DNA of 64,000 nt from Leucobacter komagatae (GTDB lineage Bacteria > Actinomycetota > Actinomycetes > Actinomycetales > Microbacteriaceae), in the NCBI RefSeq assembly GCF_006716085.1, contig NZ_VFON01000001.1, forward strand, positions 310,001 through 374,000, written 5' to 3'. Numbering within the stretch: the stretch's first letter is position 1; each line of letters opens with the position of its first letter. Under the pieces are notes generated by a model. The model was not told the origin of the DNA. It worked only from the letters and a program-made list of their open reading frames with translations, and did not search any database. Shown here piece after piece: positions 8,780-19,191 of the stretch. Both the position numbers and the translations under genes were made by a program.

Positions 8780-10277
8780 GCGGGTCTTGGCCGAAGTCAA
8801 CGGAGGGGGAGCCGGGGTCGCCACCGAAAAGAATCTCAGCCTTGCCGCGCTGGCCGTCGAGCTCACCCTCGATCGTCGTGTCGACTCTGAGATAGTCGTA
8901 GGTTGAGACGACTGCAGGATTCTCGAAATCGAGCACCGGCGTGAGCTCGTTGAGCAGCGCATCGCTCTCCGCGGGAAGCGTGCGGTGCGCGGTGCCCTCC
9001 GTGGGAATGATCCCGTCTTGGAACTCGCCGCTGAGATCCATCCCGCAGGCCGTTTTCAGGCTGGTGTCTGCGATGCAGGCGTTGAGCGATTCGCGAACGA
9101 GGTCTCTGAATGTCTGCTCGCCCTCAGGGGTGAGCTTCGGTGACATGGTAAAAAGCATCTCCGTGTCGTCCTTTGTGTACATCTTGATGAGCGTGCCCTC
9201 CGCCTCGGCGTTCTGTGTAGCCTTCACAGGCTTCTCAGCCTTCGCGGTCTGAATCGACAGAGCCGCAGCAGTCGTCTCCGCGTCCGTTTCGGGGGCTTCG
9301 GCGGGCTCGTCAGAAGGGTGGTTCGCGTTGAGCTTGCTGGTATCAAACGTGAAGTATGGGTTCGCGAGCGTGAAGTCGTATGAGCCGGGGAACACCGGGT
9401 AAGACTCGGCTTCGAGTTCCACTCCGTTCACCTGGAGCCCGAGCCCGTCGTAGCCGTAGGTGTCCGATATGAGGTCGAGCCCATCTGAGATGCGCACCGA
9501 CTCCTCGGAATACGAATACACGTCGAAGGTGCGCTTGACAGTGTCGCCGCCGGCCTGAAACGACACCGAGACGGTGACGTCATACTCGCTGCGGCCAGAT
9601 TTCGTCTCCGGAGAAACCGTGATGCCTGAGATCGGCGCGAGCTCATTCGAGCGTTGCAATACCTTGTCGGTGAGGAGCTTTCTGACTTGGCCAGACGCAT
9701 CAACATACTCGAGAGCCGCCTCTGCGTCACTCTCCGAGAGCGCAGTGAGATACTCCTCGACGGCGGCGACAGCTCGGGTCTCGGGCGTTGACCGGGCGCC
9801 AATAGAGGCTGCAACGCCGATGATGCTGCCGCCGATGAGCAGGACGAGCGCGACGGCGCCAGAGATGATCCCGATCAATGCGCCGCGCGACAGCTTCCGG
9901 CGCGGGCCCTGTGGGGCAGGGCCGTGGGGCACGCCGGGCGGTGGGAACTGCTGCACGCCGGGCGGTGGGAACTGGGGCGCCGGGAATGCCTGGCCGGGTG
10001 CTGGCTGGCCTGGCGCCTGCTGGCCGGGGTACTGGGGCTCCGGGAACTCCGGTCCTGAGGCGGGGAACTGTGGTGCCGGGAACTCTTGGCTGGGTGCTGG
10101 CTGGCCAGAGAACTGGGGCGCCGGTTGACCGTAATGCTGCTGGGGCACAGCGCCCGGGGGTGGCGGAGAAACTGCGGCGGGGCTCTTTCCGGCGGGCCCT
10201 GCTGCGGGAGGCAATGCCCAAGTCGGCTCGTCGTCAGAGGGTGGAAGCGGGTCGCGATTCTCGGGCGTTGAGGTCAT
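8760..10277 (-). CDS. Membrane-anchored protein with Pro-rich cytoplasmic tail and extracellular domain
   Basis: 505 residues. Residues 1-125 are a low-complexity Pro/Gln/Gly/Ala tail with repeats of the type APQFP and PGQPAPGQ. A basic stretch (RRKLSRG) precedes one TM helix (ALIGIISGAVALVLLIGGSIIG, about 130-152). The remaining 350 residues are predicted extracellular: an NTF2-like/DUF4878-like start (AVAAVEEYLTALSESDAEAALEYV), then a variable Ser/Thr/Glu-rich part with two Cys (CIADTSLKTAC). Many actinobacterial cell-envelope proteins share this architecture; no enzyme motif is visible. A TATACT -10-like element (10291-10286) directly precedes the ATG, so the transcript is nearly leaderless. 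Confidence 0.75.
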   Translation of the reverse strand: MTSTPENRDPLPPSDDEPTWALPPAAGPAGKSPAAVSPPPPGAVPQQHYGQPAPQFSGQPAPSQEFPAPQFPASGPEFPEPQYPGQQAPGQPAPGQAFPAPQFPPPGVQQFPPPGVPHGPAPQGPRRKLSRGALIGIISGAVALVLLIGGSIIGVAASIGARSTPETRAVAAVEEYLTALSESDAEAALEYVDASGQVRKLLTDKVLQRSNELAPISGITVSPETKSGRSEYDVTVSVSFQAGGDTVKRTFDVYSYSEESVRISDGLDLISDTYGYDGLGLQVNGVELEAESYPVFPGSYDFTLANPYFTFDTSKLNANHPSDEPAEAPETDAETTAAALSIQTAKAEKPVKATQNAEAEGTLIKMYTKDDTEMLFTMSPKLTPEGEQTFRDLVRESLNACIADTSLKTACGMDLSGEFQDGIIPTEGTAHRTLPAESDALLNELTPVLDFENPAVVSTYDYLRVDTTIEGELDGQRGKAEILFGGDPGSPSVDFGQDPPVVSWR

Positions 10278-10592
10278 GGCTCAGAAGTATACGGTGCCTA
10301 TGTGTCGAATGCTCAATCGGTATTCGCGCGCGCATCAGAGTTTTGACCATTGGTCTGCAATGGCGTTCGAGTTTGGCGCGCTGTTGCGTTGGCTTGGAGT
10401 GGAGGAGGGCGGTGGGCTCGCTAGGCGGTGTATCTCGAGTGAACGTTTGGCCTTGAAGTGAGGGGTAGGGTGCGTGGGCCGACGAATTATTGTCAGCGGG
10501 AACTGTCACCCGTGCACGGTACGCTGCTGCGTGGGCCTTGGTGAATATTCCGGCGGCCCCACAGCATGTGAACTCTGACGAAAGGACCAGCC
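10278..10592. other. Divergent intergenic region
   Basis: 315 bp, more AT-rich than its surroundings. The left end carries the minus-strand -10 TATACT for the Pro-rich membrane protein. The right end carries AAAGGA (10581-10586), the ribosome binding site of the thiamine-binding protein. Short open frames inside show no recognisable family and I do not call them. Confidence 0.5.
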
Positions 10593-10934
10593 GTGATTCT
10601 CGCGTTCTCTGTCGCGCCGAACGGGGGCGACTCGAACTCCGACGGGTCCGTCTCAGAAGCGGTCGCGCAGGCGGTGGCCGTTGTTCGTGACTCGGGGCTG
10701 CCGCACCGTACGAGCAGTATGTTCACCGAGATTGAGGGCGAGTGGGACGAGGTGTTTGATGTCGTAAAGCGGGCGACTGAGGCCGTCATGCCGTTTGGCT
10801 CACGGGTCTCGCTGGTGATGAAGGCGGACATTCGTCCGGGGTTCACTGGGGAACTCGACGGCAAGCTTGAGCGCCTTGAGCGCGCGATCGAGGGCGGCGT
10901 GCCCGAGGCAAGAGCACGCGGCCGTCACAGCTAG
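10593..10934 (+). CDS. Thiamine-binding protein, MTH1187/YkoF-like (DUF77)
   Basis: A 113-residue single-domain protein. LAFSVAPNGGDSNSDGSVSEAVAQAVAVVRDSGL, abbreviated as FSVAPNG...VAQAVAVVRDSGL, then SSMFTEIEGEWDEVFDVVKRA and VSLVMKADIRPG, match the small ferredoxin-like MTH1187 fold that binds thiamine or hydroxymethylpyrimidine. GTG start with AAAGGA six bases upstream. No TPP riboswitch is visible upstream and no thiamine gene is adjacent, so the physiological role is not defined. Confidence 0.85.
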   Translation: MILAFSVAPNGGDSNSDGSVSEAVAQAVAVVRDSGLPHRTSSMFTEIEGEWDEVFDVVKRATEAVMPFGSRVSLVMKADIRPGFTGELDGKLERLERAIEGGVPEARARGRHS

Positions 10935-11254
10935 CCCGCTGTTTTGGGTCGCTGGCCTTGACCGCTGGCCGGCTACGCGGGGCGAGCGGCCCCTCCCAGG
11001 CGGGCGAGCACGTCGAGCGTGACCCCAACCTCGGCGGCGCCGCCGAGAACGTGCCCGCCGTAGCCGCAGAAGACCTGGTAGTCGGCACACGGTATGCCGA
11101 AGCCCCGGCGTGTCGGGCAGATGTATTGCAGATCCCAGACGGACGGAGGGGCAGAGAGGCTGAGGCGCTGAAAGGACGGGCGGACGGGCTGGCGCACGGG
11201 CGGGCCGGGCGCCCCGTGGCGCGGCCCACCCGCCAGCCCTGATAGGGTTAACGA
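10935..11254. other. Intergenic region before the his-trp block
   Basis: 320 bp of G-rich sequence with no convincing gene. The right end has a TAGGGT -10-like element (11243-11248) six bases before the GTG of hisE, so hisE is probably leaderless. No his attenuator, T-box or terminator hairpin is seen. Confidence 0.45.
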
Positions 11255-11518
11255 GTGAAAACCTTCGACACGCTCTTCGCCGAGCTCGCCGAGAAGGCCG
11301 CATCGCGGCCCGAAGGCAGCGACACTGTCGCCCGGCTGGATGCTGGTGTGCATTCGATCGGCAAGAAGATCGTCGAAGAGGCGGCAGAGGTATGGATGGC
11401 GGCCGAGTACGAGTCGCAAGAAGCCTGTGCCGAGGAGATCAGCCAGCTGCTCTACCACCTTCAGGTGCTCATGCTCGCAAAGGGCATGACCCTCGAAGAC
11501 GTGTACACGCATCTGTAG
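11255..11518 (+). CDS. hisE: Phosphoribosyl-ATP pyrophosphatase
   Basis: An 87-residue all-alpha NTP-pyrophosphatase, the usual size for monofunctional HisE. It hydrolyses phosphoribosyl-ATP to phosphoribosyl-AMP, step 2 of histidine biosynthesis. Visible signature: [16 protein letters not shown], then [24 protein letters not shown], with the acidic Mg2+ ligands EEAAE and E-x2-Q. It starts with GTG and leads hisG by 105 bp. Confidence 0.95.
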   Translation: MKTFDTLFAELAEKAASRPEGSDTVARLDAGVHSIGKKIVEEAAEVWMAAEYESQEACAEEISQLLYHLQVLMLAKGMTLEDVYTHL

Positions 11519-11623
11519 CGTCGACGCTCGGCTTGAGCCATGCGTCGGCGCGTTTCGCTGACCTTTAAAACTCACTCGGCCGAAACACACTCGTGCGCCG
11601 GCCACGATGGAAGGAAATTCCAC

Positions 11624-12466
11624 ATGCTGCGCATCGCAGTTCCGAATAAGGGCTCGCTGTCAGAGATCGCCGCAGAGATGCTCGCTGAGGCGGGCTACTC
11701 CGGTCGCAAGGACTCTCGCAAGCTCGTTCACGCCGACCCAAAGAACGACGTCGAATTCTTCTACCTCCGGCCGCGCGACATCGCCACGTACGTGGGGTCG
11801 GGCGCGCTCGACGTTGGCATCACTGGCCGCGACCTGCTGCTCGACTCGGGGTCGGAGGCCCACGAGATCGCCGAACTCGACTTCGCCGATTCCACGTTCC
11901 GGTTCGCCTCGCCGGCAGAGGGCGGCATCAAGGAGCTCACCGACCTCCAGGGCAAGCGCGTTGCCACGAGCTACCCGCTGCTCGTTGACACCTTCCTGCG
12001 GAAGCACGGCGTCGAGTCGACGCTCGTGAAGCTTGATGGCGCTGTTGAATCGGCTGTGCAGCTGGGCGTTGCCGACGCCGTCGCCGACGTCGTCTCGACC
12101 GGCGCCACGCTCCGCGCGGCCGGCCTCGAGATCTTCGGCCCCGTCATCCTCGACTCGACCGCCGTGCTCATCGGCGGCCCGAGCCAGCACCCGGGCATGG
12201 AACGGCTCATGCGGCGCCTGCGCGGCGTGCTCGTCGCCCGCAAGTTCGTGATCATGGACTACGACCTTCCGGTCGCGCACCTCGACGATGCGATCGCCGT
12301 GGCCGGCGGCATTGAGTCGCCGACGGTCTCACCCCTGCGTGATGAAGAGTGGGTCGCGGTGCGCGTCATGGTCCCGTCAGACGACGCGAACACGATCATG
12401 GACAGGCTCTATGACCTCGGCGCCCGGGCGATCCTTGTGACCGCGATCCACGCCGCACGCCTGTAA
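11624..12466 (+). CDS. hisG: ATP phosphoribosyltransferase (long form)
   Basis: A 280-residue long-form HisG, first and feedback-controlled enzyme of histidine biosynthesis (ATP + PRPP to phosphoribosyl-ATP). It has the N-terminal [33 protein letters not shown], the PRPP loop [19 protein letters not shown], and a C-terminal ACT-like regulatory domain (about 205-280) for histidine inhibition. ATG 11624 follows GGAAGG; the in-frame upstream start at 11540 is not supported. It overlaps nothing and lies 15 bp before hisF. Confidence 0.95.
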   Translation: MLRIAVPNKGSLSEIAAEMLAEAGYSGRKDSRKLVHADPKNDVEFFYLRPRDIATYVGSGALDVGITGRDLLLDSGSEAHEIAELDFADSTFRFASPAEGGIKELTDLQGKRVATSYPLLVDTFLRKHGVESTLVKLDGAVESAVQLGVADAVADVVSTGATLRAAGLEIFGPVILDSTAVLIGGPSQHPGMERLMRRLRGVLVARKFVIMDYDLPVAHLDDAIAVAGGIESPTVSPLRDEEWVAVRVMVPSDDANTIMDRLYDLGARAILVTAIHAARL

Positions 12467-12481
12467 GAAAGGGGAACGCAC

Positions 12482-13267
12482 ATGTCTGTTGCAGTACGCG
12501 TGATTCCCTGCCTCGACGTCGCCGGTGGGCGCGTCGTGAAGGGCGTGAACTTTCTGAACCTCCAGGACGCGGGCGACCCCGTCGAGCTCGCCGCGAAGTA
12601 CGCGGAGCAGGGCGCCGACGAGCTCACGTTCCTCGACGTGACCGCGACCGTTGACGGCCGCGCGACGACCTACGACGTGGTGCGCCGCACCGCCGAGCAA
12701 GTCTTCATTCCGCTCACCGTCGGTGGTGGCGTGCGCGAGGTCGATGACGTCGCGCGCCTGCTCGAGGTCGGCGCTGACAAGGTTGGCATCAACTCGGGCG
12801 CGATCGCGCGCCCCGCGGTGATCGGCGAGATCGCCGACCGTTTCGGCGCGCAAGTGCTCGTGCTGTCGCTCGATGTGCGACGTAGCGACCGGACGCCGAG
12901 TGGCTTCGTCGTCACGACGCACGGTGGCAAGCGCGAGACCGATCTTGACGCGCTTGAGTGGTGCGCCGAGGCCGTCGAGCGCGGCGCCGGCGAGCTGCTC
13001 GTGAACTCGATGGACGCCGACGGCACCCAGGACGGCTTCGACCTCGAGCTCGTCCGTCGCGTCCGCGAGCTCGCGAACGTTCCGGTGATCGCGTCGGGCG
13101 GGGCGGGGGAACTCGAGCACTTCGCGCCCGCCGTCGACGCCGGGGCAGACGCCGTGCTCGCCGCGTCGGTGTTTCACTACGGCAAGTTCACGATCGGTGA
13201 TGTGAAGGGCGCGCTCGCTGAGGCTGGCCACACCGTGCGCCTCTCGCCGACAGGCGGCGCGGCATGA
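12482..13267 (+). CDS. hisF: Imidazole glycerol phosphate synthase cyclase subunit
   Basis: A 261-residue (beta/alpha)8 barrel that condenses PRFAR with ammonia (from HisH, not in this window) to give imidazole glycerol phosphate and AICAR. Visible: [20 protein letters not shown] with catalytic Asp, [11 protein letters not shown], the phosphate loop [20 protein letters not shown] with the second catalytic Asp, and IASGGAG. AAAGGGGAAC precedes the ATG. The ATGA overlap with hisI (13264-13267) indicates translational coupling. Confidence 0.97.
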   Translation: MSVAVRVIPCLDVAGGRVVKGVNFLNLQDAGDPVELAAKYAEQGADELTFLDVTATVDGRATTYDVVRRTAEQVFIPLTVGGGVREVDDVARLLEVGADKVGINSGAIARPAVIGEIADRFGAQVLVLSLDVRRSDRTPSGFVVTTHGGKRETDLDALEWCAEAVERGAGELLVNSMDADGTQDGFDLELVRRVRELANVPVIASGGAGELEHFAPAVDAGADAVLAASVFHYGKFTIGDVKGALAEAGHTVRLSPTGGAA

Positions 13268-13632
13268 GTGCGGAGGCAGTGGAGGCCGCGATCGCCGAGC
13301 TGAAGTTTGGCGCGAACGACCTCATGCCCGCTATGGTGCAGGACGACGAGTCGGGCGACGTGCTCATGCTCGCTTGGATGGACGCGGAGGCCGTTCGCCG
13401 CACGCTGACCACGGGCCGGGTCACCTACTGGTCGCGCTCGCGCGGTGAGTACTGGCGCAAGGGCGACACGTCGGGCCACAGGCAGTATGTGCGGTCGGTC
13501 GCCGCAGACTGTGACGGCGACACCCTGCTTGTGCGCGTCGTGCAGATCGGGGCGGCCTGCCACACGGGCACCCGAACGTGCTTCGACGGCCGCGAGCTGC
13601 CAGCCGTCGTCGGCACCCCAGAGATAGGCTGA
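13264..13632 (+). CDS. hisI: Phosphoribosyl-AMP cyclohydrolase
   Basis: A 122-residue Zn/Mg enzyme that opens the purine ring of phosphoribosyl-AMP, step 3 of histidine synthesis. Markers are the Asp-rich start [30 protein letters not shown], shown by MVQDD...LAWMD, the motif WRKGDTSGH, the Mg site DCDGDTLLV, and the Zn-binding Cys pair [10 protein letters not shown]. Length is normal for the monofunctional form. It is followed four bases later by the GTG of trpE, so his and trp genes are transcribed together. Confidence 0.97.
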   Translation: MSAEAVEAAIAELKFGANDLMPAMVQDDESGDVLMLAWMDAEAVRRTLTTGRVTYWSRSRGEYWRKGDTSGHRQYVRSVAADCDGDTLLVRVVQIGAACHTGTRTCFDGRELPAVVGTPEIG

Positions 13633-13636
13633 GTTC

Positions 13637-15217
13637 GTGAGCAACACCACCACCCGCGAGGAGTTCGAGGTCGAACGATCCGCGCACGCCGTCATCCCCG
13701 TCCGCCGCGAGATCTTCGCCGACGCTGACACCCCGGTGAGCATCTACCGGAAGGTCGCCGGGTCTCGCGTCGGCACCTTCCTGCTCGAATCGGCAGAGCA
13801 GGGCGGTGTGTGGACGCGCTTTAGCTTCGTCGGCGCGGGGAGCTTCGGCGTGCTCGGCGAGCGCGACGGCCTCGCGCAGTGGACGCCGAGCGCCCACGGC
13901 CTCGGGGGGAGCGCGGGTTCTCTCGATGAGGATCGCCTGCTGCCGGGAGGCGTGACGCACCTGCAGCCGGTTGAGGCCCTGCGCGCAGCCTACGAGCGGT
14001 GGAAGGCGCCGCAGGTTCCCGGCTTGCCGCCACTCGCGAGCGGCTTCGTCGGCTATCTCGGCTGGGAGACCGTGCGTCAGTTCGAGCGCCTCGATTCGCC
14101 GCCGCCCGTGCCGAGCGGCCTGCCAACGCAGGGGCTGAGCTTCGTCTCTGAACTCGTGGTGATTGACCACCGCGAGGGGTCGGTGATCCTCATCGCGAAC
14201 GTGCTGAACGACGCCGCGCTCGCGAGCGGCGGGGGCGAGAGCGCCGACGCGCAGTGGGCCGACGCTCAACGGCGCCTCGACGCGCTTGCGGCCGCGCTCG
14301 CCGCGCCAGAGTCGTCGCCGCTCGGTGTGCTCGATCGCGCCGCGCTGCCTGACCCGAAGCGGCTCACCACGACGCCGGAGTACATGGCGACGGTCGACGC
14401 CGCGAAGCGCTACATCGTCGACGGCGATATCTTCCAGGTCGTGCCCTCCCAGCGGTTCGACCAGGAGTGCACCGCCGACCCGCTCGACGTGTACCGGGTG
14501 CTTCGGCACTTGAACCCGAGTCCGTTCCTGTACCTCGTGCAGCTTGAGGATAACGAGGGCGTGCCGTTCTCGGTGGTCGGTTCGAGCCCCGAGGCGCTCG
14601 TGACGGTGCAGGAGCACGGGCACGTGATGACCCACCCGATCGCGGGGTCGCGCCCCCGCGGCGAAACCGTTGAGCAGGATAAGCAGTACGCGAGAGATCT
14701 CCTTGCCGACGAGAAGGAGCGCGCCGAGCACCTCATGCTCGTCGACCTCGCGCGCAACGACCTCGCCCGCGTGTGCGAGCCCGGCAGCGTCGAGGTGACC
14801 GAGTTCATGCGCATCGAGCGCTTCAGTCACATCATGCATATCGTCTCTTCCGTCGAGGGGCAGGTTCGGCCCGACCAGAACCCGGTCGACGTGTTCCGCG
14901 CGACGTTCCCGGCAGGCACGCTGAGTGGTGCCCCGAAGCCGCGCGCCCTCGAGATCATCGACGAGCTTGAGCCGGTGCAGCGGGGCGTCTACGGAGGGGT
15001 CGTCGGCTACTTCGGGCTCGGTGGCGCTGCCGATCTCGCGATTGCAATCCGCACCGCGACTATTCGCGACGGCGTCGCGATGGTGCAGGCCGGCGCAGGC
15101 GTGGTCGCCGATTCGGTCCCGGAGACCGAGGACGCCGAGTGCCAGAGCAAGGCCGCGGCGCCCCTCCGGGCGATCGCGATTGCAAACTCCCTGACGAGAA
15201 CGGATGCTCATGCCTGA
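13637..15217 (+). CDS. trpE: Anthranilate synthase component I
   Basis: 526 residues, chorismate to anthranilate with glutamine-derived ammonia from TrpG (not in this window). The N-terminal LLES tryptophan-feedback motif is present (TFLLESAEQGG, near residue 51). The chorismate-binding domain has FQVVPSQRF, TVQEHGHVMTHPIAGSRPRG, DLARNDLARV and the end segment AGAGVVADSVPETEDAEC. GTG start directly after hisI. It overlaps the next membrane-protein gene by about 8-14 bases. No leader peptide or trp attenuator fits in the four-base gap. Confidence 0.96.
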   Translation: MSNTTTREEFEVERSAHAVIPVRREIFADADTPVSIYRKVAGSRVGTFLLESAEQGGVWTRFSFVGAGSFGVLGERDGLAQWTPSAHGLGGSAGSLDEDRLLPGGVTHLQPVEALRAAYERWKAPQVPGLPPLASGFVGYLGWETVRQFERLDSPPPVPSGLPTQGLSFVSELVVIDHREGSVILIANVLNDAALASGGGESADAQWADAQRRLDALAAALAAPESSPLGVLDRAALPDPKRLTTTPEYMATVDAAKRYIVDGDIFQVVPSQRFDQECTADPLDVYRVLRHLNPSPFLYLVQLEDNEGVPFSVVGSSPEALVTVQEHGHVMTHPIAGSRPRGETVEQDKQYARDLLADEKERAEHLMLVDLARNDLARVCEPGSVEVTEFMRIERFSHIMHIVSSVEGQVRPDQNPVDVFRATFPAGTLSGAPKPRALEIIDELEPVQRGVYGGVVGYFGLGGAADLAIAIRTATIRDGVAMVQAGAGVVADSVPETEDAECQSKAAAPLRAIAIANSLTRTDAHA

Positions 15218-15878
15218 GACGAAGCGCGGCACACTCACGAGCAAGGGCGCCCTGATCGGCGTCATCGTGCTGGCGGGCGGGGCTGCGCTCCTCGCCTCGG
15301 TGCAGGGGTGGCTGGCGCTCGCGCTCCTTCCCGGCGTCGCGACCGTCGAAGAGCTGACGGTCACGGGGCAGCAGATGAGCCCGGCGCTCACGCTGATCGC
15401 GCTCGCTGCGCTGGCCGCAGCCCTCGTGCTCACGCTCGCCGGCCGCGGCTTCCGGCGCGTCATCGCCGTGCTCATCGTCGGGCTTGGCGCAGGGCTTGCC
15501 TACGCTGGCTTCCGCGCGATCTCCGCGCCCCTCGCCGGGGCGAGCGGCCAGCTCGAATCGGTCAGCGGCATCTCGGGGGAGGCGCAGGCTGGCCTCGTCA
15601 GCTCGCTCGAGCTCTCCGTGTGGCCAGCGGTGACCGTTGCGATCGGCGTGATCCTCGCGGTTGCGGGCGTGCTCGTGCTCGTGTTCGGTTCGCGCTGGAA
15701 GCAGGGCGGGCGGAAGTACGAGTCGAGCGGCGAGGCGAAGCGCGCCCGCGCGGCGGGAACCGCGACGGGGGACAGGATCTCGGACTGGGAGGCACTCTCC
15801 GACGGCGAGGACCCCACCGACGACGAGTTCGACGAGTTCGACGCTGACGCCGCTGACGGAACCGCCCCGCGCCAGTGA
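15204..15878 (+). CDS. Trp-operon-associated membrane protein (TIGR02234 family)
   Basis: About 224 residues with four hydrophobic helices (LIGVIVLAGGAALLASVQGWL; LTLIALAALAAALVLTLAG; VIAVLIVGLGAGLAYAGF; AVTVAIGVILAVAGVLVLVFG) and an acidic cytoplasmic tail (SDGEDPTDDEFDEFDAD). Actinobacteria commonly encode this uncharacterised family between trpE and trpC, as here. A transport or assembly role for tryptophan biosynthesis has been suggested only from position. Start could be ATG 15204 or ATG 15210; both overlap the trpE stop at 15215-15217. Confidence 0.8.
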   Translation: MLMPETKRGTLTSKGALIGVIVLAGGAALLASVQGWLALALLPGVATVEELTVTGQQMSPALTLIALAALAAALVLTLAGRGFRRVIAVLIVGLGAGLAYAGFRAISAPLAGASGQLESVSGISGEAQAGLVSSLELSVWPAVTVAIGVILAVAGVLVLVFGSRWKQGGRKYESSGEAKRARAAGTATGDRISDWEALSDGEDPTDDEFDEFDADAADGTAPRQ

Positions 15879-15971
15879 CACGCGTGCGCCACGCGCGCCG
15901 CATTCGCTGAAAGCTGGGAGTTCCCGGTAAGATTGAGAAGTCCGAATGTGCACACCTGCCAGAGGAGATAC

Positions 15972-16205
15972 ATGAGTAACCAGCACGGAGACCCCGGTCA
16001 CGGCGATTCGCCCGCGGCATGGACGGCAGTGGTGGTGATGCTCCTTGGCATTGCTGCTGGAACCGTCTTCTTCTTCCTGCAGATGCCGACCCTCGTATGG
16101 GTATGCGTCGGCGTCGTCGCCCTCGGCTTGATCCTTGGGTTCATCCTCGCGAAGGCTGGCTACGGCGTGAACGGCCCCCGCTACACCCCGAAGTCGCACG
16201 ACTAA
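15972..16205 (+). CDS. Small two-TM membrane protein of the trp cluster (HGxxx/DUF6704-like)
   Basis: A 77-residue protein: HGDPGHGDSPAAWTAVVVML begins the first helix, a second helix follows (TLVWVCVGVVALGLILGFIL), and it ends GYGVNGPRY. The N-terminal HG repeats and PAAWT are typical of a small actinobacterial family found between the trpE-linked membrane protein and trpC. ATG 15972 follows AGAGGAGA (15961-15968). A TAAGAT -10-like element lies at 15928-15933, so an internal promoter may serve trpC-trpB-trpA. Function unknown. Confidence 0.8.
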   Translation: MSNQHGDPGHGDSPAAWTAVVVMLLGIAAGTVFFFLQMPTLVWVCVGVVALGLILGFILAKAGYGVNGPRYTPKSHD

Positions 16206-16207
16206 CG

Positions 16208-16978
16208 GTGCTTGAGCAGCTCCTTCAGGGATCGCTCGAGGACGCGAAGTCCCGCAGGCAGATTCGGCCTTACCAGGCCGTTGAAGCCGAGGCGCTCGCG
16301 CGCCCGGCCGCCCTCGACGCGCTCGCGCACCTCGCCCCGGCAGACCACATTCGGGTCATTGCCGAGGTGAAGCGCGCGAGTCCGTCGCGCGGGGATCTCG
16401 CCGAGATCGCTGAGCCGCACGCGCTCGCCAGCCAGTATGAGGCTGGCGGCGCGAGCGTTGTCAGCGTGCTCACTGAGGAGCGCAGGTTCAAGGGGTCGCT
16501 CGACGACCTCGAGGCTGTTCGCAAAGCAGTAAGCATCCCCGTGCTCCGCAAGGAGTTCATCGGGGAGGAGTACCAGATTCTTGAGGCCCGCGCCGCAGGC
16601 GCCGACCTCGTGCTGCTCATCGTGGCTGCCCTGCCGCAGGACACGCTTGAGCGACTGTACGCGTTTACCCTCGAGCTTGGCATGACGCCGCTCGTTGAGG
16701 CGCACTCGGCCGACGAGGTCGCGCGCTCCGTCGATCTCGGCTCGCAGCTGATTGGCGTGAACGCGCGCGATCTCTCGACGTTCGAGCTCGACCGCGACCT
16801 GTTTGGCCGCGTTGCCGATCAGATCCCGGCGGGCGTGATTCGCGTCGCGGAGTCCGCAGTGCTCGGCGTCGACGACGTCGTGCGTTACCGGGAAGCCGGC
16901 GCAGACGCGATCCTCGTCGGTGAGGCGCTCGTGAAGAGCGACCCGATTGCGACGCTCGCCTCGTTCCTGAGCGTGTAA
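16208..16978 (+). CDS. trpC: Indole-3-glycerol phosphate synthase
   Basis: A 256-residue TIM barrel that closes the indole ring from CdRP. Visible are the catalytic Lys in VIAEVKRASPSRGD, SVLTEERRFKGSLDDL, the second Lys in VLRKEFIGEEYQ, LVEAHSADEV, the Asn/Arg in IGVNARDLSTFE, and AESAV near the end. GTG 16208 begins two bases after the preceding TAA, which fits translational coupling. TrpD and TrpF are absent from the window (actinobacteria often use PriA/HisA for the TrpF step). Confidence 0.95.
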   Translation: MLEQLLQGSLEDAKSRRQIRPYQAVEAEALARPAALDALAHLAPADHIRVIAEVKRASPSRGDLAEIAEPHALASQYEAGGASVVSVLTEERRFKGSLDDLEAVRKAVSIPVLRKEFIGEEYQILEARAAGADLVLLIVAALPQDTLERLYAFTLELGMTPLVEAHSADEVARSVDLGSQLIGVNARDLSTFELDRDLFGRVADQIPAGVIRVAESAVLGVDDVVRYREAGADAILVGEALVKSDPIATLASFLSV

Positions 16979-17032
16979 CGAAACACCGGGCGCTCGCCGT
17001 GGCGCCTCTCGTCCCATTTTCGAAAGGCGACA

Positions 17033-18279
<1,247 letters not shown>

Positions 18280-18283
<4 letters not shown>

Positions 18284-19068
18284 GCACGTCACGCGTAGAA
18301 GCCGCGATCCTCACCGCTAAGCGTGAGCGCAAGGGCGCCCTCATCGGCTACCTGCCCGTCGCATTTCCCGACCTCGACACGAGCGTCGACGCCGCGATCG
18401 CAATGGCGCGCTCTGGCGCCGACGTCATCGAGTTCGGCGTACCCTACTCTGACCCGGTGATGGACGGCCTCGTCATCCAAGAGGCGACGCAGACCGCGCT
18501 CAAGGCCGGCTTCAAGCTCTCACAGCTCTTCGAAGCGATCACCCGCGTCACCGCGGAGGTCGACGCGCCCGTGCTCGTCATGACCTACTGGAACCCGGTC
18601 GTACAGTACGGCGTCGAGCGGTTCGCCAAGGACCTCAAGGCTGCCGGCGGCGCGGGCCTCATCACGCCCGACATCACCCCCGACGCCGCAGCCGAGTGGA
18701 TTGAGGTGAGCGAGCGCGTCGGTCTCGACCGTGTGTTCCTCGCCGCGCCAACCTCGACTGATGAGCGCCTGCGGATGATCTCGGAGCAGAGCACCGGCTT
18801 CGTTTACACCGTGTCAACGATGGGCATCACTGGGGAGCGCTCGGAGCTCGACGCCGCCGCCCGGGTGCTCACCGGTCGGCTGCGCGATGCTGGCGACAAG
18901 CTTGCCTGCGTCGGGATCGGAATCTCGAACGCCGAGCAGGTCGCCTCGACACTCGAGTACGCCGACGGCGCGATCGTCGGAACCGTGTTCGTTCGCGCGT
19001 TGCGTGACGGCGGGGTCGACGGGCTCGCGGCGGAGGTTCGCGAGATCGCTCAGGGCACCACCAGCTAG
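18280..19068 (+). CDS. trpA: Tryptophan synthase alpha subunit
   Basis: A 262-residue TIM barrel that cleaves indole-3-glycerol phosphate. The motif [13 protein letters not shown], catalytic Glu in [15 protein letters not shown] with Asp, [17 protein letters not shown] and the phosphate loop GIGISNAEQ are present. Positions fit the normal TrpA. It ends the trp genes; 123 bp separate it from lgt. Confidence 0.97.
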
Positions 19069-19191
19069 GATTGATTTCGGTGCCGGGGGAGACCGCGGCT
19101 AGAGACAAGATTTCAGTGGCGCACGCGCCGGGCTCTCGGGCCCAGCCGCTCGCAGCCGCTCGTGTTAGATTCGCCCGCGAAAGAGGAGCCA

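Noticed and set aside
10276..10461. Small plus-strand frame of 61 codons in the gap
   Set aside because: AT-rich regulatory region with no family or ribosome binding site; also overlaps the start of the membrane protein.
10593..10934. TPP riboswitch upstream of the thiamine-binding protein
   Set aside because: The conserved CUGAGA and related core were not found in the 315-bp region upstream.
10973..11623. Long minus-strand open frame opposite hisE
   Set aside because: It runs through hisE and the intergenic region and has no recognisable domain, start signal or codon pattern; its end contains some protein-like stretches but not enough to call.
13632..13637. Trp leader peptide and attenuator before trpE
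   Set aside because: Only four bases separate hisI and trpE; there is no room for a leader.
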